In this document: piece by piece, positions 54,603 to 64,000 of the stretch
How positions within the stretch are numbered: the stretch's first letter is position 1
Layout: every line of letters starts with the position of its first letter
Assembly: GCA_902543535.1 (NCBI GenBank)
Contig: CACBYG010000001.1
Location: 124,001 to 188,000, forward strand
Direction of reading: 5' to 3'
Length of the DNA: 64,000 bases
Origin: an uncultured Pelagibacteraceae bacterium
GTDB lineage: Bacteria; Pseudomonadota; Alphaproteobacteria; Pelagibacterales; Pelagibacteraceae
Program-made: the position numbers and the translations under genes
Notes under the pieces: model-generated
Databases searched by the model: none
Seen by the model: the letters and a program-made list of their open reading frames with translations, nothing else
What the model was told of the DNA's origin: nothing

Positions 54603-55091
54603 ATGCAATTTAAAAATAATACTAAGCAGAGAAATGTCTCCATTCAAGGCCTAAGATCTTTTAAAGACACTTTGCCAAAAAATATAAAAAGAATTATTAA
54701 TAAAAAAGGTCACATTTATTCAGAAACTCTTAGTAATTGGAAATACCTTGTGGGTGATGAGTTGTTCAAGTGCTGTTATCCAAAAAAATTTAAAAGTTCA
54801 AATAAATTTGGTGCAAGCACATTGGTGATAATGGTCAAAAGAGGTCACGAAGTTGACATGGAATATTCAAGAAAAGATATTTTAAATAAGATGAATGCCT
54901 ATTTTGGTTATTCAGTTGTTGAGAAACTTAAGTTCATTAGTTTTGATGATGAACAAAAAGTTTCTTCTAAACTAAAAATTAATGAGAAAAATGTGACAAT
55001 AAACAAATATAAAGATAAAATTAGTAATGTTAAAAATGAAAAAATTAAACAATCATTATTAGAGCTAACTAAAGTGTTTAAACAAAAATGA
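54603..55091 (+). CDS. DUF721/DciA-like protein
   Basis: RSFKDTLPKNIKRIINKKGHIYSETLSNWKYLVGDELFKCCYPKKFK, typical of DUF721. Confidence 0.7.
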   Translation: MQFKNNTKQRNVSIQGLRSFKDTLPKNIKRIINKKGHIYSETLSNWKYLVGDELFKCCYPKKFKSSNKFGASTLVIMVKRGHEVDMEYSRKDILNKMNAYFGYSVVEKLKFISFDDEQKVSSKLKINEKNVTINKYKDKISNVKNEKIKQSLLELTKVFKQK

Positions 55092-55666
55092 AAAAAATTT
55101 TAATAATTTCCATATTTTTTTTCTTTAATGTTTTAAGTACTCAAGCTGAAGAAATAAAAAGAATTCTTGTTGGAAATAAGAGTGCAAAAATATCTATTAT
55201 TGCTTTTGAATCTTTGACTTGTAGCCACTGTGCTACCTTTCATAAAGATGTTTATCCTTTATTAAAAAAAGAATATTTAGATACAGGTTTAGCAAAGATT
55301 GAATTTAGACATTTTCCCCTAGATATTGCTGCTTTTAATGCCTCAAAAGTTGCTCAATGTAAAAATGATGGGAACGCAGAGATATTAGAAAGTTTGTACG
55401 TTAATCAACAAAAGTGGGTAAAAGGAAGTTCAGTTGAGGAAGCAAATATTAATCTTAAAAAATTTTTATCAGAAGAAGGTTTCAATATTGATTTTGAAAG
55501 CTGTATTAACGACAAGCAAATTGAGGATTTTGTATTAAATGACCGAATCGATGGAGCCAAAAACTTCAAAATTAATGCTACCCCTACGATAATAATTAAT
55601 AACGAAAAGTTTGATAAAACCTTAAATTACAAAAATTTAAAAAAAGCTCTTGAAAAACTGATATAA
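55088..55666 (+). CDS. DsbA-family thiol-disulfide interchange protein
   Basis: Signal peptide; ESLTCSHCATFHKDVYPLL (CxxC); INATPTIIINNEKFD. Confidence 0.88.
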   Translation: MKKILIISIFFFFNVLSTQAEEIKRILVGNKSAKISIIAFESLTCSHCATFHKDVYPLLKKEYLDTGLAKIEFRHFPLDIAAFNASKVAQCKNDGNAEILESLYVNQQKWVKGSSVEEANINLKKFLSEEGFNIDFESCINDKQIEDFVLNDRIDGAKNFKINATPTIIINNEKFDKTLNYKNLKKALEKLI

Positions 55667-55674
55667 GTTTATGC

Positions 55675-58248
55675 ATGGAGTTTAAAAAAATCCAGTTAAA
55701 TGGATTTAAATCTTTTGCAGAAAAAGCTGACTTTTTAATAGAAGGTGGCTTAACTGGTATTGTTGGGCCTAACGGGTGTGGAAAATCTAATATAGTTGAA
55801 TCTCTAAGATGGGCAATGGGTGAAACATCTGCAAAAAGTATGCGTGGATCTGGAATGGAGGATGTAATTTTTTCAGGTACCTCAAATAAAGCGTCTAAGA
55901 ATATTGCTGAGGTTACGATAGAAGTTGAAAATAAAGATAAAGAAGGTCCAGTTCAATATCGAGAGCATGATCAAATTCAAATTAGAAGAAAAATAGAAAA
56001 AGATAAAGGCTCTAAATTTTATATTAACGGTAAAGAAGTACGAGCTAGAGATACTCAAATGTTTTTTGCTGATCTATCTACTGGTGCACATTCTCCATCA
56101 ATGATTAGTCAGGGAAGAATTGGAGCTTTAGTCACTGCAAAACCTACAGATCGAAGAGCAATTTTGGAGGAAGCTGCAGGTATTTCTGGGCTGCATGTGA
56201 GAAGACATGAGGCTGAATTAAGATTAGGTGCTGCAGAAAACAATCTAAAAAGAGCTGATGAGCTTAGAAGGCAACAAGAAAAGCAATTAGCAAATCTTCA
56301 AAAACAAGCAGAGGAAGCTACAAAATATAAACTTATCTCTGAAGAAATAAAAAAAATAGAAGCTGGTTTATATTATTTAAAATTAATTGAGATAGACAAA
56401 GAAATCAGGATAGAAAATGAAATAAATAACGAAGCTGAAGGTGAAGTTGATGGATTTAATACTAAAATATCAGAGCTAGAAAGCTTAATTAAACTTTCAA
56501 CTGATAAGGTTTTGCCACTTAGAGAAAAAAATATAGAAAATTTATCGAAAATTCAGAGACTTAATCTAGAGCTTCAAAGTTTAGATGAAGAAAACACAAG
56601 AACTCAAGATGAAATTGAAACTATTAAAAAGTCAATTCAAACTCTTGACGATGATATCGCTAGAGAAAAAGGAATAGTTATCGATGCTAATTCGAACGAA
56701 AAACGACTCAAAGAGGAGAAATCAGATTTGATAGAGACGGACTCCAAGTATTTTGAAACAGAAAAACTTTCTAATAAAGAGCTGGAGGTTGCAAAAGATA
56801 GATTAAAAGAAGAGCAAAAATCTGTTGATGATATTGTTAATAGCTTTGCTGACCAGGAAATTAATATTAGCTTAGGCCCAATCAAAAATGTCCAAAATTC
56901 GATCCTAAGGGTTAAAGAATTAATTGATAGTAATGAAATAAATCAGGCGATTACTTTACTAGACAGATGCAACATGGAGCTTAATAATTTTTTAAGTGAC
57001 TTAAAAGATAACAAATCTAGAAACGAATTATTAAGTGTTAACGAAAAATCTCAAAGTATAAAATTACTTCAAGAAAAATATGCTGATGCTTATAGTAAAA
57101 ATCAATCTATCAAAAATGAGTCTATAAAAAGGAATGAAAGAATCAAAACTATTGAAACTGAAATTGAAAGTTGGAAAAATTTATTATCAAATTCAGAAAA
57201 AATGGTTTCAGAGCTAACTGAAAGAAAAAATAAATTGTCATCTCAATTGAGTGATTTAGAAAATCAACCAAGAGTTCAGGCTGAACGAAAAGGTCAAATT
57301 TCAGAAAATTTGAGAATCTCTGATAAAGAAAAAATTAATAACGAACTAATCATTGATGAAACTGATAAAAAAATTGAAACTTTAAGGAGTGAATTAAATG
57401 AAATTCAAGAGCAATCAATTCAAATCAGGGAAAGAAAAGCTAGTTCTGGAGCAACTATTGATGGTCTTCAAAAAAGAAAAGGTGATTTATTAGACCGTAT
57501 AAGTTCTGAACTAAACCTTAATGAAGAAAGTATTTTAGAGAATTCAAATTTAAATGGTGTTGATGAACTCCCTAACGCTGTTGATCAAGAAGATGCTTTG
57601 GATAAAAAAAAGCAAGAAAGAGATAAATTTGGCTCCGTAAACTTAAAAGCAGACGAAGATACTAATAAATATAAAGAAGAGATCAAGAAAATGGAGCAAG
57701 ATCGAGCGGATTTAGTAACAGCTATTGTAAAATTAAAAAATAGTATAAATGAACTTAATCAAAAAGGACGTGAAAGATTAATAGAGGCTTTCGAGAAAGT
57801 TAATAGAAAGTTTAATGAGGTCTATACAAAATTGTTTAATGGAGGAAATGCAAAATTAGAATTAGTTGACTCTGATGATCCTTTGGAAGCTGGATTAGAG
57901 ATGTTGGTAAGCCCTCCTGGAAAAAGATTACAATCGATAACCTTATTATCTGGAGGAGAACAAGCACTAACCGCTCTTTCATTGATCTTTGCAGTTTTTT
58001 TAACTAACCCATCTCCAATTTGTGTTTTGGATGAGGTTGATGCTCCGCTGGATGACGCAAATGTAACAAGATTTTGCAGTCTACTTGAAGAGTTGACTAA
58101 AATAACAAATACTAAATTTATCATTGTAACTCATCATGCCTTAACCATGTCTAAAATGAATAGATTATATGGGGTAACTATGCCTCAAAAAGGTATTAGT
58201 CAGTTAGTTGCAGTTGATTTACAAAAAGCAGAGAGTATGGTTGCATAA
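55675..58248 (+). CDS. smc: Chromosome segregation protein SMC, short form without recognisable hinge
   Basis: Walker A GPNGCGKSN, signature LLSGGEQALTALSL, Walker B ICVLDEVDAPLDDAN; 857 aa. Confidence 0.93.
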   Translation: MEFKKIQLNGFKSFAEKADFLIEGGLTGIVGPNGCGKSNIVESLRWAMGETSAKSMRGSGMEDVIFSGTSNKASKNIAEVTIEVENKDKEGPVQYREHDQIQIRRKIEKDKGSKFYINGKEVRARDTQMFFADLSTGAHSPSMISQGRIGALVTAKPTDRRAILEEAAGISGLHVRRHEAELRLGAAENNLKRADELRRQQEKQLANLQKQAEEATKYKLISEEIKKIEAGLYYLKLIEIDKEIRIENEINNEAEGEVDGFNTKISELESLIKLSTDKVLPLREKNIENLSKIQRLNLELQSLDEENTRTQDEIETIKKSIQTLDDDIAREKGIVIDANSNEKRLKEEKSDLIETDSKYFETEKLSNKELEVAKDRLKEEQKSVDDIVNSFADQEINISLGPIKNVQNSILRVKELIDSNEINQAITLLDRCNMELNNFLSDLKDNKSRNELLSVNEKSQSIKLLQEKYADAYSKNQSIKNESIKRNERIKTIETEIESWKNLLSNSEKMVSELTERKNKLSSQLSDLENQPRVQAERKGQISENLRISDKEKINNELIIDETDKKIETLRSELNEIQEQSIQIRERKASSGATIDGLQKRKGDLLDRISSELNLNEESILENSNLNGVDELPNAVDQEDALDKKKQERDKFGSVNLKADEDTNKYKEEIKKMEQDRADLVTAIVKLKNSINELNQKGRERLIEAFEKVNRKFNEVYTKLFNGGNAKLELVDSDDPLEAGLEMLVSPPGKRLQSITLLSGGEQALTALSLIFAVFLTNPSPICVLDEVDAPLDDANVTRFCSLLEELTKITNTKFIIVTHHALTMSKMNRLYGVTMPQKGISQLVAVDLQKAESMVA

Positions 58249-58257
58249 ACTATACAA

Positions 58258-58533
58258 ATGCCAAAAGATCCGTTAAAAACTCGCCTAGAGATTGCAAAAA
58301 ACAAGGTTTCGAAGAGAAATCTTTTTGATAAAAAAAATAATCCCTCACCTATTGGAACAGCCTTTAAATTAAGCACTGAACTGGTCGCTGCAGTTGCTGT
58401 AGGGACAATTATTGGGTTTATTTTTGATAAGACCTTTGGTACTAAACCTTGGTTTATATTAATTTTTTTTTTTGTGGGAGTGGTTGCTGGAATAACGAAT
58501 GTAATTAGATCTGCAAAAAATATGCAAAAATAA
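58258..58533 (+). CDS. atpI: ATP synthase protein I (AtpI-like)
   Basis: Two-TM protein upstream of atpB; GTIIGFIFDKTFGTKPWFILIFFFVGVVAGITNVIR. Confidence 0.85.
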   Translation: MPKDPLKTRLEIAKNKVSKRNLFDKKNNPSPIGTAFKLSTELVAAVAVGTIIGFIFDKTFGTKPWFILIFFFVGVVAGITNVIRSAKNMQK

Positions 58534-58539
58534 ATACTT

Positions 58540-59274
58540 ATGGCAGCAAATCCTATGTCTCAATTCGATGTTTATCGAATTGGACCTGAAATAAAAGTTG
58601 GAGAATTTGATATATCATTTACTAACGCCAGTTTGTTTATGATTATTAGTACAGTTTCGATTTTACTTGTATTTAACTTGGGCTCAAAAAGAAATTCGGT
58701 ATTACCAAATAAAATGCAACTACTAGCAGAGCTTAGTTATACATTTGTTGCAAAAATGATAAGTGATACAGCTGGATCAAAAGCAAAACCCTATTTTGCA
58801 TTTATATTTTCTTTATTCATGTTTGTTCTATTTTGTAACATGTTTGGTATGATCCCTTACACATTTACTGTAACGAGTCATATAATCGTTACATTTATTT
58901 TGGCGTCATTTATTTTTATTGGAGTGACAATTATTGGCTTTATCAAACATGGATTTGGTTATCTAAAATTATTTGTACCTAGTGGGGTACCAGCTGTGCT
59001 TCTGCCCTTGATAGTAGTAATAGAAATTATATCTTACTTAAGTAGACCAATAAGTTTGTCAGTTCGATTATTTGCGAATATGATGGCCGGTCACACAATG
59101 ATGAAAGTTTTCGGAGGCTTTGTGATAAGTCTTGGATTAGTCGGTGGTTGGCTTCCACTGAGTTTTTCGGTTGCATTAACAGGTTTAGAGATCTTAGTTG
59201 CTTTTCTTCAAGCTTATGTTTTTGCAATCTTAACCTGCATCTATTTAAATGATGCATTAAATTTACACCATTAA
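58540..59274 (+). CDS. atpB: F0F1 ATP synthase subunit a
   Basis: SLSVRLFANMMAGHTMMKVF; C-terminal TM pair. Confidence 0.98.
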   Translation: MAANPMSQFDVYRIGPEIKVGEFDISFTNASLFMIISTVSILLVFNLGSKRNSVLPNKMQLLAELSYTFVAKMISDTAGSKAKPYFAFIFSLFMFVLFCNMFGMIPYTFTVTSHIIVTFILASFIFIGVTIIGFIKHGFGYLKLFVPSGVPAVLLPLIVVIEIISYLSRPISLSVRLFANMMAGHTMMKVFGGFVISLGLVGGWLPLSFSVALTGLEILVAFLQAYVFAILTCIYLNDALNLHH

Positions 59275-59292
59275 TTAACCAAGGAGGAAATA

Positions 59293-59520
59293 ATGGAATT
59301 AGAAGCAGCAAAAATGATCGGAGCTGGTTTAGCAGCAATTGCTTTAGCAGGTGCCGGTGTAGGTATCGGAATAATTTTTGGAAATTATTTGTCTGGAGCG
59401 ATGAGAAATCCGTCTGCAGCACAAAAACAGTTTCCTAATTTGCTTTTAGGTTTCGCTCTAGCGGAAGCTACAGGATTATTTGGATTAGTAGTTGCATTAA
59501 TCATTTTATTTGCGTTTTAA
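59293..59520 (+). CDS. atpE: F0F1 ATP synthase subunit c
   Basis: 75 aa; GAGVGIGIIFG and LLLGFALAEATGLFGLVVALIILFAF; AAGGAGG Shine-Dalgarno at 59281-59287. Confidence 0.98.
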   Translation: MELEAAKMIGAGLAAIALAGAGVGIGIIFGNYLSGAMRNPSAAQKQFPNLLLGFALAEATGLFGLVVALIILFAF

Positions 59521-59523
59521 ATT

Positions 59524-60115
59524 AATGATTAAAAAAATATATTTTCAGTCGATATTTTTTAGCTTCTTATTTTTTAAAGAAGCTTTTGCAGCTGAAAGCG
59601 GAGGTATGCCTCAATTAAATCCTGAGTTTTGGATTTCTCAAATTTTTTGGTTAATACTTACTTTTGGAACTATGTATGTTGTTTTGTCAAAATTCATACT
59701 GCCAAAAATTAGTAACAATTTAGAGTCGAGAAAATCTCAAATTTTAGAAAATATTGAGGCCGCAGAAAAACAAAGAGAAGATAGTGATGCTAAGCTTAAG
59801 GAATATGATGAAGTTATATTAAAGAGCAAGAGTGAGGCTAAAACTATATTTAATCAAACAAGAGAAAAAGCGCTAAAAGATATAATGGCTAAAAAGGAAG
59901 TTTTAGATCAGCAAATTGATGATGAAATTAATAAAGCTGAAAAAGAAATAGAAGCTTTGAGAGTTAGCGCTCCAGATAAAATAAACAAAATAGCAATTGA
60001 AACTTCTTCAGAACTTTTAGAAAAGTTAATTGGTTCCGGCGTAAACAGTAGTAGCATATCTGCAATTGTTGATGATCTATCAAAAAGAAATGGAGATAAA
60101 TACTATGGCAATTGA
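59524..60115 (+). CDS. F0F1 ATP synthase subunit b'
   Basis: PEFWISQIFWLILTFGTMYVVLSKFILPKI; long coiled coil; between atpE and atpF. Approximate start. Confidence 0.9.
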
Positions 60116-60602
60116 TGCAACATTTTGGGTAGCAGTATCATTTGTAATCTTTTTTGGTGCTTTAATTTATTTAAAAATTCCACAAAAAGTTTCTCAAATC
60201 TTAGATAAGATGATCTCTGATATTAAAAATGAAATTAATGAGAGTGAAAAATTAAGAACTGAAGCAAAAAATTTGCTAGATAATGCGCAAAAAAAATTAG
60301 ATACCGCTCAAACGGTTAGTAATGACATTTTAGATCAAGCAAAAAAAGACTCCGATAGATTGGTAATAGAATTGAACGATAAATTCCATAAATCTTCTGA
60401 GATCAAAAAAAATCTTGCTGAAAATAAAATAAGTCAAATGAAAGAAGCAGCTATAAAAGAGATAAAAGATGCTTCAATTAAAATAGCAGTGGACTCAGTT
60501 AAAAAAATTATATCCACATCAGTAGATAAATCAAAACTTGATGCGGTATTTCAAAAAAATTTGGATGAGACTAAAGAGCAGCTAAAAAAAATTAGCTCAT
60601 AA
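60105..60602 (+). CDS. atpF: F0F1 ATP synthase subunit b
   Basis: ATFWVAVSFVIFFGALIYLKIPQKV; C-terminal coiled coil; follows b' gene. Confidence 0.93.
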   Translation: MAIDATFWVAVSFVIFFGALIYLKIPQKVSQILDKMISDIKNEINESEKLRTEAKNLLDNAQKKLDTAQTVSNDILDQAKKDSDRLVIELNDKFHKSSEIKKNLAENKISQMKEAAIKEIKDASIKIAVDSVKKIISTSVDKSKLDAVFQKNLDETKEQLKKISS

Positions 60603-60641
60603 TACACTTACATTTTCTTAAAAAAACTATAAATTATTAAT

Positions 60642-62102
60642 ATGAATTCTATAGTGATTGGATCTGGGTTTGGAGGAATTGCTGCAGCTTTGCGTCTGAA
60701 GGCAAAAGGACATGAGGTCAAATTAATTGAAAAACATCCTGATCTAGGTGGTAGAGCCAGAGTTTTTAAAAAAAAAGGTTTTATATTTGATGGTGGCCCG
60801 ACTGTAATTACTGCACCCTACTTAATTAATGAGTTGTTTGAATTATTTAAAAAGGATCCAAAAAACTACATTGAGTTATCTCCACTTAAAATTTGGTACC
60901 AATTTATTTTTGAGGATAAATCTAAATTTAATTATTCTGGTGATGAAGCTAATATGGTTAAACAAATAAAGGATATAAGCAAAGATGATGTTGAAGGATA
61001 TCAAAAATTAGTAAGTTTTACCAAAAAGATTTTTGATAAAGGGTTTACAGAGTTAGCAGATGTTCCTTTTGATAAACCTTTTGTAATGATGCAACAACTT
61101 CCAGCGCTACTTAAACTTAAAAGCTATAAATCAGTTTACTCATTAGTATCATCATTTATAAAAAATGAAAAATTAAGAAGAATGCTCAGTATGCATCCAC
61201 TATTGGTAGGAGGTAATCCATTCACCACTACTTCAATTTATGGACTAATACTCTACTTAGAGAAAAAATGGGGAATCCATTATTCTATGGGGGGCACAGG
61301 AAATATTATTAAAGGTCTAGAAAAACTTATGCTTGAAGAGGGAATTGATATAATCAAAAATAGTGAAGTTACTGAGATCATTTCAAAAAGTAATAAAATT
61401 ACTAGTATTAAATTAAATAACCAAAAAATCATTGAGGCTGAAAATGTTGTTTGTAATGCAGATCCACCAGCTTTTTACGAAAAAATGTTAAAAAAAAATG
61501 GTCAAGGCTCTTTTATTTTTAATTGGAAAAAGAAAAGAATGGAATATTCAATGGGTCTTTTCGTTTACTATTTTGGAACAAAAAAGGTTTATGAAGATGT
61601 TGAGCATCATACAATTAAGTTTGGAAATAAATACAAAGAACATCTGGAAGATATATTTAATAATAAGAAATTAAATAACGATATTAGCTATTATCTCCAC
61701 AGACCCTCAGCAACTGACAAATCAATGGCACCGGAGGGAAATGACTGTTTTTATGTTCTAGTCCCGGTTCCAAATAATCAATCTAAAATCGATTGGCGAA
61801 CTGAAGGTGAAAACATGAAAAATTTAGTAATTGATAAAATGGAAAAAGATTTAATGCCAAATCTTAGAGAAAATATTGTGGCTGATTTTTATTTAACCCC
61901 AGATTATTTTGAAAAAGAGTTAAACACAAAATTTGGATCTGGATTTTCAATTCAGCCTAAATTCACTCAATCTGCATATTTTAGATTTCATAATAAATCT
62001 GAAATTTATGATGGACTTTATTTTGTTGGAGCTGGAACGCACCCAGGAGCTGGTATACCCGGGGTTTTATCCTCAGCAAAAGTCTTGGATAAACTGCTTT
62101 AA
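60642..62102 (+). CDS. crtI: Phytoene desaturase
   Basis: IGSGFGGIAAALRLKAKGHEVKLIEKHPDLGGRARVF; GLYFVGAGTHPGAGIPGVLSSAKV. Confidence 0.96.
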   Translation: MNSIVIGSGFGGIAAALRLKAKGHEVKLIEKHPDLGGRARVFKKKGFIFDGGPTVITAPYLINELFELFKKDPKNYIELSPLKIWYQFIFEDKSKFNYSGDEANMVKQIKDISKDDVEGYQKLVSFTKKIFDKGFTELADVPFDKPFVMMQQLPALLKLKSYKSVYSLVSSFIKNEKLRRMLSMHPLLVGGNPFTTTSIYGLILYLEKKWGIHYSMGGTGNIIKGLEKLMLEEGIDIIKNSEVTEIISKSNKITSIKLNNQKIIEAENVVCNADPPAFYEKMLKKNGQGSFIFNWKKKRMEYSMGLFVYYFGTKKVYEDVEHHTIKFGNKYKEHLEDIFNNKKLNNDISYYLHRPSATDKSMAPEGNDCFYVLVPVPNNQSKIDWRTEGENMKNLVIDKMEKDLMPNLRENIVADFYLTPDYFEKELNTKFGSGFSIQPKFTQSAYFRFHNKSEIYDGLYFVGAGTHPGAGIPGVLSSAKVLDKLL

Positions 62103-62953
62103 TGTCTGCTAAAAATTATCTAGCAACATATGCAAAATCTTTTAACTGGGCTGGTTTTTTTTTACCAAAAAATACTTATAAAAAGTGTTCAGCCCTTTAC
62201 GATTTTTGCAGGGTAGCTGATAATATTGCAGATGATGAAAATACTATTACAGACAAAAAAGAGAAATTTAAAAAATTTAAAGATAATTTTGATAATAGAA
62301 ATTTCAACGATCCAATAATTAAAAATATTTGGGATCTAATTTCTGAATATAATATTTCAATTACAATTATTCATGACTTATTTGACGGTATCAATTCAGA
62401 TATCAAAGAACAGGTAAAGTTAACTACAGAAAAAGAGTTATTAATTTATTCTTATCGAGTAGCAGGTACTGTAGGACTAATGATGGCAAAAATACTAAAA
62501 GTAAATAAAAAAAATTCTTTAAAATCTGCAATTGATCTTGGTATCGCTATGCAACTAACAAATATTTCAAGAGATGTAATTGAAGATTTTAATAATAACA
62601 GGGTCTACATTGATCAAAATTTTGAAAATATAAAATCTACAATTGAATTATCAGAAAAATTTTATGAAAATTCTTTTTACTCAATTAAAGAAATACCCTT
62701 AAGTTTTAGATTTTCTATTTTAGTTGCAAGAAGAGTTTATAGAAAAATTGGTTATAAAATTTTAAACAAAAAAAACTTTGAAAATTATAAAAAATCAGGA
62801 AAAATTTATGTTTCAAATGCTGAAAAAATAATTGAAACATTTTTATGTATTTTTGACTTAATGAAGTTATCACTTATAAATAAGAACGATGATAATATTA
62901 AACATGATCATGATTTAATTAACGAAGAAATAAATTTAAATGAGAGAATTTGA
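62102..62953 (+). CDS. crtB: Phytoene synthase
   Basis: YDFCRVADNIADDE (DxxxD), LGIAMQLTNISRDVIEDFNNNRVYI. Confidence 0.96.
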   Translation: MSAKNYLATYAKSFNWAGFFLPKNTYKKCSALYDFCRVADNIADDENTITDKKEKFKKFKDNFDNRNFNDPIIKNIWDLISEYNISITIIHDLFDGINSDIKEQVKLTTEKELLIYSYRVAGTVGLMMAKILKVNKKNSLKSAIDLGIAMQLTNISRDVIEDFNNNRVYIDQNFENIKSTIELSEKFYENSFYSIKEIPLSFRFSILVARRVYRKIGYKILNKKNFENYKKSGKIYVSNAEKIIETFLCIFDLMKLSLINKNDDNIKHDHDLINEEINLNERI

Positions 62954-64000
62954 CTACATAATTATTGGTGGAGGTTGTGCGGGTCTTTCATTAGCATATG
63001 AGCTAGAAATTAATAATAAATTAAAAAATAAAACTTTAGCAATCATTGAACCAAGAGATGATTATAAAAGAGATAAAACCTGGTCTTTTTGGAAGGTTTT
63101 TTCACATAACTTTGATGATTGTGTAAAAAAAAGTTGGAATAATTTTTCAATAAATACAACATATGAAACAAAATATGTAGATTGCCAATCTACCCCGTAT
63201 CAGACGATTGATAGTGGTATATTTTATGAAAAAATACTTTCAAAACTTAAATTAAATAAAAATATTTATTTTTTTAAAAGTGTTAATCAAGTAGATAAAT
63301 CAAATTCAATTGTATTTAATAGTGTGCCTAATTTTGAAAATAAAAAAAGCGAGTTGTGGCAACATTTTTGTGGTGTGGAGATAGAAACTCGAAAAGATTT
63401 TTTTGATGAAGAAATTTTTAATTTAATGGATTTTAAATGTGATCAAAGAAATAGAGTGCATTTTTTTTACACACTCCCCTTTACAAAAAAGACAGCACTT
63501 GTTGAAACTACTTGGATATCAGAACTCAATAACAGTTCACTAAATGATTATGATGAACAAATTGATGACTACCTAAGTAATCATTTAAACTTAAGACAAT
63601 GTAAAATACATTTTAGAGAACAAGGAGCCATTCCCCTTTTTAGACAAAAAATTGTTAATAAATCAAATGAAATTAACATAGGATCAGCAGGAGGCATGAC
63701 TAGATTAAGTACCGGTTATACTTTCCTAAATATTCAAGAGCAAAGCAGATACATAAGAAAAAACATAGAAAATATAAAAAATGTAAATCTATTTAAAATT
63801 AATTTAAAATATGATTTTTTAGATAAAATATTATTAAGGGTTCTTAAAAATAATCCTAACGAAATGGGTAATATTTTTTTCAAAGTTTTTAGTTCAAAAT
63901 CTGAGACAGCCATTAATTTTTTATCAAATAAAAGCAGTTTTTTTGAAGATTTAGAAATTATTCTTAAAATGCCTAAGTGGAAATTTATCAAAGAATTAAT
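62940..64000 (+). CDS. crtY: Lycopene beta-cyclase, truncated by window edge
   Basis: My translation from ATG 62940: MREFDYIIIGGGCAGLSLAYELEINNKLKNKTLAIIEPRDDYKRDKTWSFWKVF...; open to the window end. Not in the supplied ORF track. Confidence 0.93.
   Translation, partial: MREFDYIIIGGGCAGLSLAYELEINNKLKNKTLAIIEPRDDYKRDKTWSFWKVFSHNFDDCVKKSWNNFSINTTYETKYVDCQSTPYQTIDSGIFYEKILSKLKLNKNIYFFKSVNQVDKSNSIVFNSVPNFENKKSELWQHFCGVEIETRKDFFDEEIFNLMDFKCDQRNRVHFFYTLPFTKKTALVETTWISELNNSSLNDYDEQIDDYLSNHLNLRQCKIHFREQGAIPLFRQKIVNKSNEINIGSAGGMTRLSTGYTFLNIQEQSRYIRKNIENIKNVNLFKINLKYDFLDKILLRVLKNNPNEMGNIFFKVFSSKSETAINFLSNKSSFFEDLEIILKMPKWKFIKEL

Noticed and set aside
57822-58124. 100-aa minus-strand ORF antisense to the smc 3' end, and similar 60-100 aa ORFs (4330, 9679, 13351, 23553, 43881)
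   Set aside because: All are antisense to well-supported core genes with no motifs of their own.
59027-59422. 131-aa minus-strand ORF antisense to atpB/atpE
   Set aside because: Composition looks like an antisense reading of strongly conserved genes; no recognisable family.
59293-59520. Sodium-dependent ATP synthase c-subunit
   Set aside because: Helix 1 has GVGIG with no Q, and helix 2 ALAEATGLFG does not give the full Na+ ligand set; looks like a proton type.
63734-63991. 85-aa minus-strand ORF at the right edge
   Set aside because: Antisense to the crtY reading frame, which is open to the window end and has clear lycopene cyclase motifs.

Overview
AT-rich, gene-dense bacterial chromosomal window. 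Gene content and synteny suggest the SAR11 / Pelagibacterales alphaproteobacterial lineage (inference, not tested). It is mostly core genome: a dcw cell-division segment (mraZ-ftsZ-rsmH-ftsL-ftsI-murE), rnpB, mlaA/mlaC, three tRNAs, rpoD-dnaG-yqeY, carAB, a circularly permuted ATP-grasp / Anbu protease pair, trxB, uvrB/uvrC, ompR/envZ, lgt, prs-rplY-pth-ychF, petABC, hemF, greA, cca, ispE, rnhB, ccrM, mutY, smc, the ATP synthase Fo operon, and crtI-crtB-crtY running off the right edge. No CRISPR array, prophage, transposon or defence island was seen. The most interesting signals are: (1) a tRNA-Val(GAC) with intact stems but non-canonical T- and D-loops; (2) an SMC protein with intact ATPase heads but apparently no hinge; (3) a DnaG that has lost three of four zinc ligands; (4) three GANTC sites clustered on the promoter of the ccrM methyltransferase gene; (5) a perfect triple MraZ-type box on a sigma70-like promoter, with ftsZ moved next to mraZ; (6) a reduced Anbu/ATP-grasp module without its usual partners nearby; (7) extreme compaction, with back-to-back divergent start codons and three convergent pairs sharing one TTAA as both stops; (8) two apparent homopolymer frameshifts, in murE and aspC.
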